A stretch of 64,000 nucleotides of DNA from Methylomonas koyamae (GTDB taxonomy: Bacteria; Pseudomonadota; Gammaproteobacteria; Methylococcales; Methylomonadaceae): NCBI RefSeq assembly GCF_006483455.1, contig NZ_PPPU01000025.1, forward strand, positions 1 to 64,000, in the 5' to 3' direction. Position numbers and translations under genes: made by a program. Below are positions 1-9,000 of the stretch, in pieces (position 1 is the first letter of the stretch; each line of letters begins with the position of its first letter). Below the pieces are notes generated by a model. The model saw only the letters and a program-made list of their open reading frames with translations. It was not told the DNA's origin and made no database searches.

Positions 1-1022
1 CCATCGCCGAAATCAACGCGCCGAACATGCAACGCCTGAACGGGCCGTTCTTCCTGGGCATGGACCGGTCCGAACAATACAGCCGCGAGCAGGGCGCATT
101 GCGGCGGGTGATCCAGCCCAACGAAGCCGAGTTGATCCGCCGTATCGTCCGCAAACACTGCGACGAGCTGGTGCAAGCCGCGCTGCCGGTGGGCCGGATC
201 GATATGGTGTCGCAACTGGCGCGGCCGGCGGCACGGCGCTTCATCAGCGATTACCTGGGCGTGCCGGGGCCGGACGAAGTGACGATGATGCGCTGGATGC
301 GCTCGCTGTTTCACGATCTGTTCCTGAACTTGAGCAACAACCGCGCGATTCAGCAAACCGCCGAGCAATCCTTCCGGGAAATGGGGCCCTATCTGCTGAA
401 TCTGATTGCCGAGCGCCGGCAGCGTTTGCAAAACGGCGAGGTCTTCGAAGACTTTTTGTCCCGTCTGATCAAAATGGGCCTGGACGGCCAACACGACCTG
501 GACGACGACGGTATGCGCCGCAATATTTCCGGCCTGATCGTCGGCGCGTTGGACACCACGTCGATGGCCAGTAGCTTGATCGTCGAACAATTGCTGGCCC
601 AGCCGGAGGTCTTGGCCCGGGCCAAGCAAGCGGTCGATGACGAGGACAAATTACTGCATCTGTGCTTCGACGTGTTCCGCTTCAATACCATGGCTGCGGC
701 GATGCGCCGCCACTGTAAACACGGTGCGGTAATCGGCGGCGTCAAGATTTCGCAAGGAACCGAAGTGTTTGCCTTCACCGCCTCGGCGATGTTCGACGAA
801 AGCGCCTGGCCGGAACCGTTCAGCGTCCGCGACGACCGGCCGCTGGACAAATACCTGCATTTCGGCGACGGCATGCACCGCTGTTTCGGCGAGTACGTCA
901 ACCGCATCCAGATTCCGTTGATAGTAGGCAGTTTGCTGAGACTGAACAATCTCAGGAAATGCGGGTGCCTGTTGTACGACGGTCCGTTCCCCGATCAGTT
1001 CGTGCTGGCGTTCGATCGGTAA
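1..1022 (+). CDS. Cytochrome P450, 5' end outside window
   Basis: The frame is open from base 3 with no stop back to the window edge, so the start lies upstream and about 340 C-terminal residues are visible. The heme-binding loop FGDGMHRCFG begins at base 861, with the cysteine ligand codon at 882-884. The I-helix oxygen-activation motif GALDTT lies at about 543-560. The K-helix motif, normally ExxR, reads D-V-F-R (bases 669-680), a conservative but unusual change in a nearly invariant position. Family knowledge: a heme-thiolate monooxygenase or a P450-fold isomerase; the substrate cannot be read from sequence. It lies 38 bases before the next gene and is followed closely by a DyP peroxidase, so the three are probably co-transcribed. 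It could be a stand-alone P450 or the C-terminal domain of a larger peroxidase-P450 fusion; the missing upstream sequence decides. Confidence 0.85.
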   Translation, partial: IAEINAPNMQRLNGPFFLGMDRSEQYSREQGALRRVIQPNEAELIRRIVRKHCDELVQAALPVGRIDMVSQLARPAARRFISDYLGVPGPDEVTMMRWMRSLFHDLFLNLSNNRAIQQTAEQSFREMGPYLLNLIAERRQRLQNGEVFEDFLSRLIKMGLDGQHDLDDDGMRRNISGLIVGALDTTSMASSLIVEQLLAQPEVLARAKQAVDDEDKLLHLCFDVFRFNTMAAAMRRHCKHGAVIGGVKISQGTEVFAFTASAMFDESAWPEPFSVRDDRPLDKYLHFGDGMHRCFGEYVNRIQIPLIVGSLLRLNNLRKCGCLLYDGPFPDQFVLAFDR

Positions 1023-1060
1023 TTTCGACCAGACCATAATAATTTCAAGAGGACTTTGCT

Positions 1061-2398
1061 ATGCAACAGAATCCGATGACCGTTATCACGGAAATTTTGC
1101 CGGACAAGCTGGAGGAGCTGAAAAGCTATCTGGAGCCGATCGGGCTGGATATCAAAAACAAGAAAGGCCAGGAGATATCCTTCGCCGCCTACGAGCATCT
1201 GCATTACTGCACTTTTTTCGTCATACCCGGCGATCATCCGTCGCCGGGCAGTTCGCCGGCACCGGCCTTGCTGGCGTTCGAGGCCAATATCGACGGCGAG
1301 GTCAAGGCTTTCGTCAACGAACTGATCGCGAAGAATCCGCAGTTCGTCAACAAGGTCTATAGCTGTTGCGCCGGTTATCCCGGCAGCGATGCCGGCCAGT
1401 TGGCGGCTTACTTGCTGGCCAACGACCAGGGCGCCAATGCGTTTTACGTCGCCCATCCCGGCCAGAACCGCAATACGATTTACCGGCAGCGCGAAATCCG
1501 CGGCCATATCCAAAAATTCATCGACGAAAACCGCAGCGAACTGGTCGGCCAGAGCGAATCGCAAATCCACGCCGCGGTGGTGCAGCATTTGAATACGGTG
1601 TATCCGGGCGGTATTCCCAAGATCGAGGCTCAGCCGTTCTTTACGCTCTATGGCGATAAAGTCTTCAATGCGCTGTTGGCGGTGGTCGGCATCGTCCTGG
1701 TCGGCGGCTTTTTCGGTTGGTTCGGGCCGTTTACCGAATTTTTGGCGACCGCGGCGGTGCTGGGTGCAGTCGCGTTCGGCGTCGTGCTGCGCTGGCATGA
1801 AATGCGCGACAAACAGGACGACAAACCTTGGGTGGTGTCCGAGCAAATGCGGGCGATTCAGCGGGTCGAAGACCGCCAGTTGCAAAACCATTTGACCAGC
1901 GTGATCGAAATCAAGCCCGGTAATTTCCGGTTTTACACGTTGAAGGTGGTGTTGGCCGGCATCAATCTGGTCGCCAAATTGGTGGCGACCAAAGGCAATT
2001 TGAGCGGCATCGTCACCATCCATTTTGCGCGTTGGGTGATTCTGCCCGGCAATGCCGGCGGCCGCCGACGCCTGCTGTTCATGAGCAATTACGACGGCAG
2101 CTGGGAAAACTACCTGGGCGAATTCATCGACCATGCCAGCGTCGGTTTGACCGCGGTCTGGAGTAACACCCAGCAAGCCAAGGACAGAGGTTTTCCGGAT
2201 ACGCAATGGTTGGCCTTGCGCGGCGGTTCCCGCGACGAACAGCGTTTCAAAAACTTCGCCCGTAACAGCCAGTTGCCGGAATTGGTCTGGTACAGCGCCT
2301 ATACCGATTTGTCGGTGAAAAACATCGATAACAACCGCCGCATCCATGGCGGTTTGTTCTCCACCGCCGATCTGGCCGCCTGGCTGAAATGCTTATAA
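1061..2398 (+). CDS. Membrane-associated protein of unknown function with duplicated domain
   Basis: A protein of 445 residues, preceded by a good ribosome binding site (aagagga). I recognise no named family. It appears to be an internal duplication. The N-terminal half carries a segment of the pattern LHYCTFFVIPG followed by LLAF, an acidic turn and a helix ending in FVNELI. The C-terminal half repeats it as IHFARWVILPG followed by LLFM, an acidic turn and YLGEFI. Between the halves is a hydrophobic hairpin of two probable membrane spans (about residues 203-245), ending in RWHEMRDK. The repeat spacing suggests two alpha/beta ferredoxin-like units, the fold class also used by DyP peroxidases; that is inference. 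It lies 11 bases before the DyP gene and 38 after the P450 gene, so it likely works with a heme oxidoreductase pair, perhaps at the membrane. Confidence 0.75.
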   Translation: MQQNPMTVITEILPDKLEELKSYLEPIGLDIKNKKGQEISFAAYEHLHYCTFFVIPGDHPSPGSSPAPALLAFEANIDGEVKAFVNELIAKNPQFVNKVYSCCAGYPGSDAGQLAAYLLANDQGANAFYVAHPGQNRNTIYRQREIRGHIQKFIDENRSELVGQSESQIHAAVVQHLNTVYPGGIPKIEAQPFFTLYGDKVFNALLAVVGIVLVGGFFGWFGPFTEFLATAAVLGAVAFGVVLRWHEMRDKQDDKPWVVSEQMRAIQRVEDRQLQNHLTSVIEIKPGNFRFYTLKVVLAGINLVAKLVATKGNLSGIVTIHFARWVILPGNAGGRRRLLFMSNYDGSWENYLGEFIDHASVGLTAVWSNTQQAKDRGFPDTQWLALRGGSRDEQRFKNFARNSQLPELVWYSAYTDLSVKNIDNNRRIHGGLFSTADLAAWLKCL

Positions 2399-2409
2399 GG
2401 AACTGAACC

Positions 2410-3753
2410 ATGACAACGATAAAACTAGACGAAGTACAAGGCATCGTATTCAGCGGCTACAACAAATACATGGCCAATGCCAGCTATTATCTGCTCTGGA
2501 TCGAAGATGCCGCCAAAACCAAAGCCTGGTTGAAAAATCTGGTCGCCAGCGGCCAGATCAGCCACGGCGCCGAAAAGCCGGACGACACCACCGAAAACCG
2601 TCTGAACTTGGCGATCAGCTATCCCGGCTACTGCAAACTGGAGGCGGACGAGGCCAAACGCTACAGTTTCGAACTGTCGTTCCGGGAAGGAATGAATTCC
2701 GAACACCGTTCGGCCTTGCTCGGCGACCGCGGCCCCAACGACCCGGCGCAATGGAGTTGGGGCAACGGCAATAAGGAAGTCGATATTCTGCTGATTCTGT
2801 TTTCCAAGGATGATGCGATTCACGCCGCCAGTTGCAGCAGTTTCGAAAAAGGCTTAAAAGCGGCCGGCTTGAGTAAAATCGACCGTCTGGATGCCGGCGC
2901 CAAGGTGCAAAACCAGCACGGTTTCGTGCGGGAGCATTTCGGTTTTGCCGACGGTATTTCCGATCCGCTGGTCGACGGCTTTCCGACCGTGTCCGGCAGC
3001 GGCGAAATCGCGACCGGGGAGTTTCTATTGGGTTACCCGAACCAGTACGACGGCAAGAAGACCCAAATGCCGGTCAGCGAACAATTCGGCGCCAACGGTA
3101 CCTACCTGGTGTTCCGCCAATTGAAACAGAACGTCGGCGAATTCTGGCAGTTTATCAACGACGAGGCGGCACGGCAGGGCATCGATCCGGAATATCTGGC
3201 CGCCAAGTTCGTCGGCCGCTGGAAAAGCGGAGCGGTAGTGGAGCCGGGGGAAAAGACCGATTCCAATAAAATCGACAACAGCTTTACCTTCGCTAACGAC
3301 AAGGACGGCACCGGCTGCCCGTTCGGCTCGCACATTCGCCGCGCCAATCCGCGCGGAGTGGGGCTGGGCGAAAACGAGGCCGAATCTCTGAAAGTCGCCA
3401 ACCGGCACCGCATCTTGCGCCGCGGCCGCAGTTACGGCAGCTTTCTGGAAGACCCGAGCCAGGATAACGGCAAAGACGAGCGCGGGCTGCTGTTCATCTG
3501 CCTTAACGCCAATATCGAACGCCAGTTCGAGTTCGTACAACATACCTGGATCAACAACGTCAAATTCGCCGGCTTGTACGACGAAGACGATCCGTTGATC
3601 GGCAGCGCAGTGGAAACCGACCGCAAATTCACCATTCAGGACCAACCGTTACGGCGCCGGGTCTGCGGTTTCCAGCAGTTCGTCACCACCCGCGGCGGGG
3701 CTTATTTCTTCCTGCCCAGTCTGACGGCGTTGGCGATGCTGGCCAATACCTGA
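2410..3753 (+). CDS. DyP-type heme peroxidase
   Basis: A dye-decolorizing-type peroxidase of 447 residues. The family signature GFADGISDP is at residues 178-186 and contains the GxxDG motif, whose Asp181 is the expected distal acid for hydrogen peroxide cleavage. The proximal heme ligand is expected to be His308 in CPFGSHIRRANPRG, followed by an arginine-rich stretch (RHRILRRGRSYG). The length fits the longer members of the family (about 440-500 residues). No signal peptide or Tat motif is visible, so it is probably cytoplasmic or carried by a partner. The ribosome binding site aagga sits at a normal distance. It ends the P450, unknown, DyP unit. Family knowledge: peroxide-dependent oxidation of dyes, phenols or lipids; the natural substrate is unknown. 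Confidence 0.9.
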   Translation: MTTIKLDEVQGIVFSGYNKYMANASYYLLWIEDAAKTKAWLKNLVASGQISHGAEKPDDTTENRLNLAISYPGYCKLEADEAKRYSFELSFREGMNSEHRSALLGDRGPNDPAQWSWGNGNKEVDILLILFSKDDAIHAASCSSFEKGLKAAGLSKIDRLDAGAKVQNQHGFVREHFGFADGISDPLVDGFPTVSGSGEIATGEFLLGYPNQYDGKKTQMPVSEQFGANGTYLVFRQLKQNVGEFWQFINDEAARQGIDPEYLAAKFVGRWKSGAVVEPGEKTDSNKIDNSFTFANDKDGTGCPFGSHIRRANPRGVGLGENEAESLKVANRHRILRRGRSYGSFLEDPSQDNGKDERGLLFICLNANIERQFEFVQHTWINNVKFAGLYDEDDPLIGSAVETDRKFTIQDQPLRRRVCGFQQFVTTRGGAYFFLPSLTALAMLANT

Positions 3754-3804
3754 TGACTTTTGCTTCGCGCGAACCGCGTTGTCCGCAGTAGCGGTTCCAA
3801 CCAC

Positions 3805-3826
3805 GGCTCCCGTCAGCGCGGGAGCC
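3805..3826 (+). terminator. Hairpin downstream of DyP gene
   Basis: A perfect 8-base-pair stem (GGCTCCCG with CGGGAGCC) and six-base loop, 51 bases after the peroxidase stop codon. There is no T-tract, so it may be a transcript-end stabiliser rather than an intrinsic terminator. Confidence 0.35.
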
Positions 3827-4033
3827 GATTGCATCGGTCCGGCAAACCTCCCCGAAAAATCAAGCTGCTAGTACCTGGCAACCGGTAATCCGCAGCTTTG
3901 CCGGGACCGATGCGACCTGTCTGGCCGCACTTCCTGGCGCTAGTGGTCACGCCAAGATCGACGGCTCTCGATAAATCATGCAAACTGGCTGAGACTGTTT
4001 TAAGCAGCGCCATTTCGGCAAGGAGTCAGAGCC

Positions 4034-5524
4034 ATGAATACCGATCCCTGTACCTACGTGATTTTCGGCGCCACCGGCAATCTCGCCCGGCTGAAATTGA
4101 TGCCCGGGTTTTATCATTTGCAACTGGAAAAAAAACTGCCGGACGACACCCGCATCCTGGCCGTCGGCCGGCGGCCGTGGGATCGGGCGACCTGGCTGGC
4201 CGAAGTGAAAACCTTGTTGCAGGAGCAGTCGAAAACGCCGCTGGACGAAGCCGAATTCGCCCGTTTCGCCGAACGCCTGGATTACCACCGCGGTGACCTG
4301 GACCAGGCCGAATGCTACCAAGCGCTGGCGGAAACCCTGGGCGGTCGCCCGCAATTTTCCCGCAATATCGCGTTTTATTTGGCGATCGGCCCCAGCGATT
4401 TCGGCAACGTGATCGAATCGCTGAGTAACGTCGGCCTGCTCAACGAAGAGTACGGCTGGCGCCGGGTCGTGATCGAAAAGCCGTTCGGTTACGATCTGGA
4501 GAGCGCGCAAGCGCTGCAAAAACGCCTGAACCGCTATCTGAGCGAGGACCAGATTTACCGGATCGACCACTACCTGGGCAAGGGCATGGTGCAGAACGTG
4601 CTGGTGTTCCGTTTCGCCAACGTGATGCTGGAGCCGTTGTGGAATCGCAATTACATCGATCACGTCCAGATTACCCATGCCGAAGAACTGGGCATCGGCA
4701 GTCGCGGCGACTATTACGACAGCGCCGGCGCGTTGCGCGATATGGTGCAAAGCCATTTGCTGCAATTATTGACCTTGGTGGCGATGGAGCCGCCGGTATC
4801 GATGGACGCCGAATCGCTACGCGACGAGAAAGTCAAAGTCCTGAAATCGATCCGGCCGATTCCGAAGTCGGCCGTGCATGCCCACGCCTTCCGCGGCCAA
4901 TATGCCAAGGGCAACATCGGCGGCCAAAAAGTCCCGGCCTACCTGGAAGAACCCAATATCCCGGCCGAAAGCACGACCGAGACCTACGCCGCTGTGAAAT
5001 TGCTGATCGACAACTGGCGTTGGCGCGGCGTACCGTTTTATTTGCGCACCGGTAAGCGTATGGCCAAGGGCCAGTCGTCGATTTCGATTTGTTTTCGCCA
5101 TCCGCCCTTGCAGTTTTTCCGCGACACCCAGGTGCAATGCATGACGCCGAACTGGGTATTGATGGGGATTCAGCCCGACGAATGCATCCGGATGGAAATG
5201 ACCGTCAAAGAAGCCGGGCTGGAGATGCGCACCCGCACTACCAGCCTGGACGCCAGTTTCCGCCAACCCGACGAGCGTCGGGTCGACGCTTACGAGGATC
5301 TGTTGCTGGACGTCATGAAAGGCGATCGCTCTCTGTTCCTGCGCTTCGACGAAGTGGAGTACGCCTGGCGTATCGTCGATCCGATCCTGCAAAACTGGGC
5401 GATCGAACGCGACTATATCCCTACCTATCCGGCCGGTTCCTGGGGGCCGGAAGAAAGCCGGCGTTTGTTCGAGAAAGAAGGCCAATACTGGCGCAGTTCG
5501 CTGTTGCCGGAGTGCCATCCATAG
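4034..5524 (+). CDS. zwf: Glucose-6-phosphate 1-dehydrogenase
   Basis: A 496-residue enzyme that oxidises glucose 6-phosphate to 6-phosphogluconolactone with NAD(P)+, feeding the oxidative pentose phosphate and Entner-Doudoroff routes in the cytoplasm. The nucleotide-binding motif [11 protein letters not shown] is at residues 12-22; the common form is GASGDLAKRKL. The substrate and catalytic motif RIDHYLGKG is at about residue 176, and the conserved pattern continues through [11 protein letters not shown] and RTGKRM. The length matches the family. A strong ribosome binding site (aaggag) precedes the ATG. It appears monocistronic: the DyP gene ends 280 bases upstream and a large stem-loop follows the stop. 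In methanotrophs the enzyme also supplies NADPH through cyclic hexulose phosphate oxidation; that role here is inferred. Confidence 0.97.
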   Translation: MNTDPCTYVIFGATGNLARLKLMPGFYHLQLEKKLPDDTRILAVGRRPWDRATWLAEVKTLLQEQSKTPLDEAEFARFAERLDYHRGDLDQAECYQALAETLGGRPQFSRNIAFYLAIGPSDFGNVIESLSNVGLLNEEYGWRRVVIEKPFGYDLESAQALQKRLNRYLSEDQIYRIDHYLGKGMVQNVLVFRFANVMLEPLWNRNYIDHVQITHAEELGIGSRGDYYDSAGALRDMVQSHLLQLLTLVAMEPPVSMDAESLRDEKVKVLKSIRPIPKSAVHAHAFRGQYAKGNIGGQKVPAYLEEPNIPAESTTETYAAVKLLIDNWRWRGVPFYLRTGKRMAKGQSSISICFRHPPLQFFRDTQVQCMTPNWVLMGIQPDECIRMEMTVKEAGLEMRTRTTSLDASFRQPDERRVDAYEDLLLDVMKGDRSLFLRFDEVEYAWRIVDPILQNWAIERDYIPTYPAGSWGPEESRRLFEKEGQYWRSSLLPECHP

Positions 5525-5569
5525 ATGGCTCTGCCCCATCTGGCGGCAAATCCGTGATTGGCCTTATTT

Positions 5570-5607
5570 TGATCAGCAGGGCAGCATGATTGCGCTCCTG
5601 CTGATCA
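5570..5607 (+). terminator. Stem-loop after zwf
   Basis: An 11-base-pair perfect inverted repeat (TGATCAGCAGG with CCTGCTGATCA) with a 16-base loop, starting 45 bases after the zwf stop. There is no clear T-tract after the right arm. The stem strength suggests a transcript end, but a protein-binding palindrome is possible. Confidence 0.4.
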
Positions 5608-6083
5608 GACCGGAGTCCTGCTTAATTCAAGTGGCTTTCGATTCCTCATCCTGCGATTTCATACTCTATAATTTTCTCGACCGTATTCGGCGCCGAGTTA
5701 GCGTCAGGTCAGTGACATTGCGTTTAAGTCAATGGTTTAGGATGTTTTTCGTCGGTTGTGATAACCGCCTTCAGCTGAATTACACAAAGCGGTTTGCCTC
5801 AAACCAAAGCGCAAGACGGACGCCGGAATTGCCTGCCGTTTTTTTACGAACTGACGCGTGGTTGTCGGAGAACCAGTCCCATGGAGTCTGTATTTTCCGA
5901 CCGACTTGACTTCCTCTGACGCCACGTCCAAGTTGCGTAGGTTTTGAATAGAGTTTGTTGGTATTGGGGGTGCGATTGCTGGACCGGGTCAGGGCTCTAA
6001 GCCCAAACAGATTCGACGACATTCGGATGGGCCGGACGGGGCGCCGGGTGTTCCGAGTTACCTGAGTTGAAGAGGCAATATCG
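5608..6083. other. Gene-free stretch before the PAS-GGDEF-EAL gene
   Basis: About 475 bases with no convincing coding sequence. Short open frames on both strands have no recognisable content. It must hold the promoter of the downstream signalling gene, but no single hexamer pair stands out. Confidence 0.5.
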
Positions 6084-9000
6084 ATGCCGTTGGCCTTAGA
6101 ATTGGAACAGCGTTTTTCGCGGATGGCGGCCCATCTGCCGGGCTTTGTGTTTACCTTTCGCTTATCGCGGGATGGCCGTTTCAGCTTTCCCTATGCGAGT
6201 AGCGGCATATGCGATTTATATGGTTTGCAAGCGGAGCAGGTGGCCGAGGACATGGCTCCGTTGCATGCTATGGCCCATCCGGATGACAGGGAAATGATCG
6301 AGGCCGCGTTGGCCAACTCGGTGAAACAGCGGGGGCTGTTTCATATCGAGTTTCGTATCATTCACCCCGGGAAGGGAATCCGCTGGCTCGAAGCCAAGTC
6401 CGCGCCAGCCCCAGATCTGGGCCCCGAGGGTGAGATCGAGTGGCATGGCATCATGCTGGATATCACCGAGCGCAAGCAGATCGAACAAGCCTTGCAGTCC
6501 AGTCGAGTGGCGCTGGAAGAAGCCCAACGCATCGGTCATATTGGCAGTTGGGATGTCGATATCGTCAATGATGTGTTGACCTGGTCGGACGAGACCTTTC
6601 GCATCTGGGAAATCGACAAGACCCGGTTCGCTGCAACGTTTGAATCCTTCGTCGACACGGTTCATCCCGACGACAGAGCGCGAGTGGTGCAGGTGTATAA
6701 CGCATCGATTGCGCAACGGACGCACTATGAAGTCGAACATCGTTTGTTGTTCCCGGATGGTCGCGTCAAATACATCCTCGAACGCGGTCAGCCTTACTAC
6801 GATGCCGACGGCAAGCCGGTGCGCTTTATCGGCACATCGCTCGATATCACTGAACGCAAGCACATCGAGAACACCCTGCAATTCATTGTGCAACGGCGTT
6901 GGCAGGCCGACGGCGAATCGTTTTTGTCTGCACTTGCCCGTTACTTGGGCGAGACGCTGGCAATGGATTATGTGGTCGTCAACCGTTTGCTGAAAGGCTC
7001 GGGGATTGCCGAAACCGTAGCACTATACGCTAAGGGGGCTATGTTGCCCAATACCCAATACGACTTAAAAGGGACGCCTTGCGCCAACGTGATCGAGGGC
7101 GGCGCGTTGTGTTGTTACACGGAGCAGATACGGCGCCTGTTCCCGGAAGATGGATTGCTGGTTGAAATGGATGTCGAGAGCTATGTCGGTCTACCGCTGC
7201 TGGATTCCTCGGGCCAGGTGGTCGGTTTGATTGCCGCGATGGACGGCAAGCCGATGCACGACCTTGCCGGTGTGACCGCCTTGTTGCAACTGGTGGCGAC
7301 CCGTGCGGCAGCCGAGCTGGAACGCGAGCAGTCGGAACGCCTGCTCAATGAGTCCCACCAATTTCTCGACAGGGTGATCGAAACGATCGCCGACCCGGTG
7401 TTTGTCAAAGACCGTGAGCATCGCTGGGTCAGGCTCAACCAGGCTTTTTGCGAGTTCATCGGCCAGCCGATGGACACCTTATTGGGGCAGCGCGATTGCG
7501 ATTTTTTTTCCGCGCAAGAGGCCGCCGTATTCCGGATTAATGACGATGCGGTGTTCGCCAGCGGCGAGGAGAATGTCAGCGAGGTGACGTTTACCGACCG
7601 CGCAGGCAACGCCCATACCATCATCATCAAGAAAACCCGCTGCAACGACGAGCGTGGCCAACAGTTCCTGGTGGGTACCATACTGGACATCACCGAGCGC
7701 AAACGACACGAGCAAGAGCTGGCTCGCCTGCACTATGCCATCGATCGGGTCGAGGAATCGGTTTGTCTGATCGACGCCCATGCCCGCATCCGATACGTCA
7801 ATGCGCACGCCTGCCAAGCACTGGGTTATAGCAAAGACGAAATGTTGGGCTTGAGCGTCCCGGATATCGACCCCAATTACCAGCATGCGATCTGGCCCGA
7901 ACATTGGCGCGAGCTGCGGGAGAACGGCTCCTTGACCTTTGAGTCCTGCCACCAGACCAAGGACGGGCGGATGTTTCCGGTCGAGGTGGTCGCCAACTAT
8001 TTCGAAGCCGACGGCCAAGGCTACAACATGGCGATGGTCCGTAACATCAGCGAACGCAAGCAGATGGAGTCTGCACTGGCCGAACGCCAACAAGAATTTC
8101 GCACACTGATCGAAAACTTGCCGACCTACGTGCTGCGTCTGGACTGGAGCTTGCACCACACCTACGTCAACCCGGCTTTCGTGGAAGCTGTCGATCTACC
8201 GGAAGCAGACATCCTGGGTTCGCATGTGACCGCATTCTGGCGGGCGACCAATGTGACGGTCGATGATTACATCGCCTTGTTGCGGCGGGTGTTGTCGTCC
8301 GGCAAACGTGAAGATGTGACGTTGGAATGGCGCAATAAGCAGGAGGTCTTGTACAGCCATCTGGTGCGTATCTCGCCGGAGTGTAATGCAAACGGGGAAA
8401 TTCGCGGTTTGCTGGTGTTGGGTTTCGACATGACCAAACATCGACGAGAGCAACTGTTGGATATTGAACGTCGACGGGTGTTCGAGCGCATGGCTCAAAG
8501 CGGGGACCTGTGCGAGATACTCACCCAAATCGCACTCTATGTCGAGTCTGCCTGTCCCGGTTGTCGTTGTCGGATTCAATTGCTGGATCAAACCGGCAAG
8601 CGTTTGATTCAGGGGGTGGCGCCGTCGTTTTCCATTCCCTGCCCCGTGCATGGGCAAGGCGTGGCAGTGGGCGAGCCGGGTTGCGGCTGTGCCATGGTAT
8701 TCGATCGGGCCGAGCCTTTGATCATAGAGGATATGCGCTTGGCCACGGCTTCCGAAAAGTGTCGCGCGTTTGCCGCGGCAACCGGAATGGTCTCCAGTTG
8801 GTCGGATCCGATTATCGGCTCTTCCGGCCAGCAATTGGGCGTCATCACCCTGTATCGCGGCCAACCCGGCGAGCCGAATGAATTGAACCTGGGACGACTG
8901 CGCTATGCCAGTCATTTGAGCGCTATCGCTATCGAGCGCAAGCGCATCGAAGAACAGATGCAACATCAGGCCAGCTACGACACTTTGACCGGATTGCCCA

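Noticed and set aside
995-2347. A 450-residue open frame antisense to the duplicated-domain gene
   Set aside because: High-GC codon use creates long antisense frames; this one has no family pattern, while the plus-strand frame has a good ribosome binding site and a normal operon position.
5586-5909. A 107-residue frame between zwf and the signalling gene
   Set aside because: Begins within a hairpin loop, lacks a ribosome binding site and has no family content.
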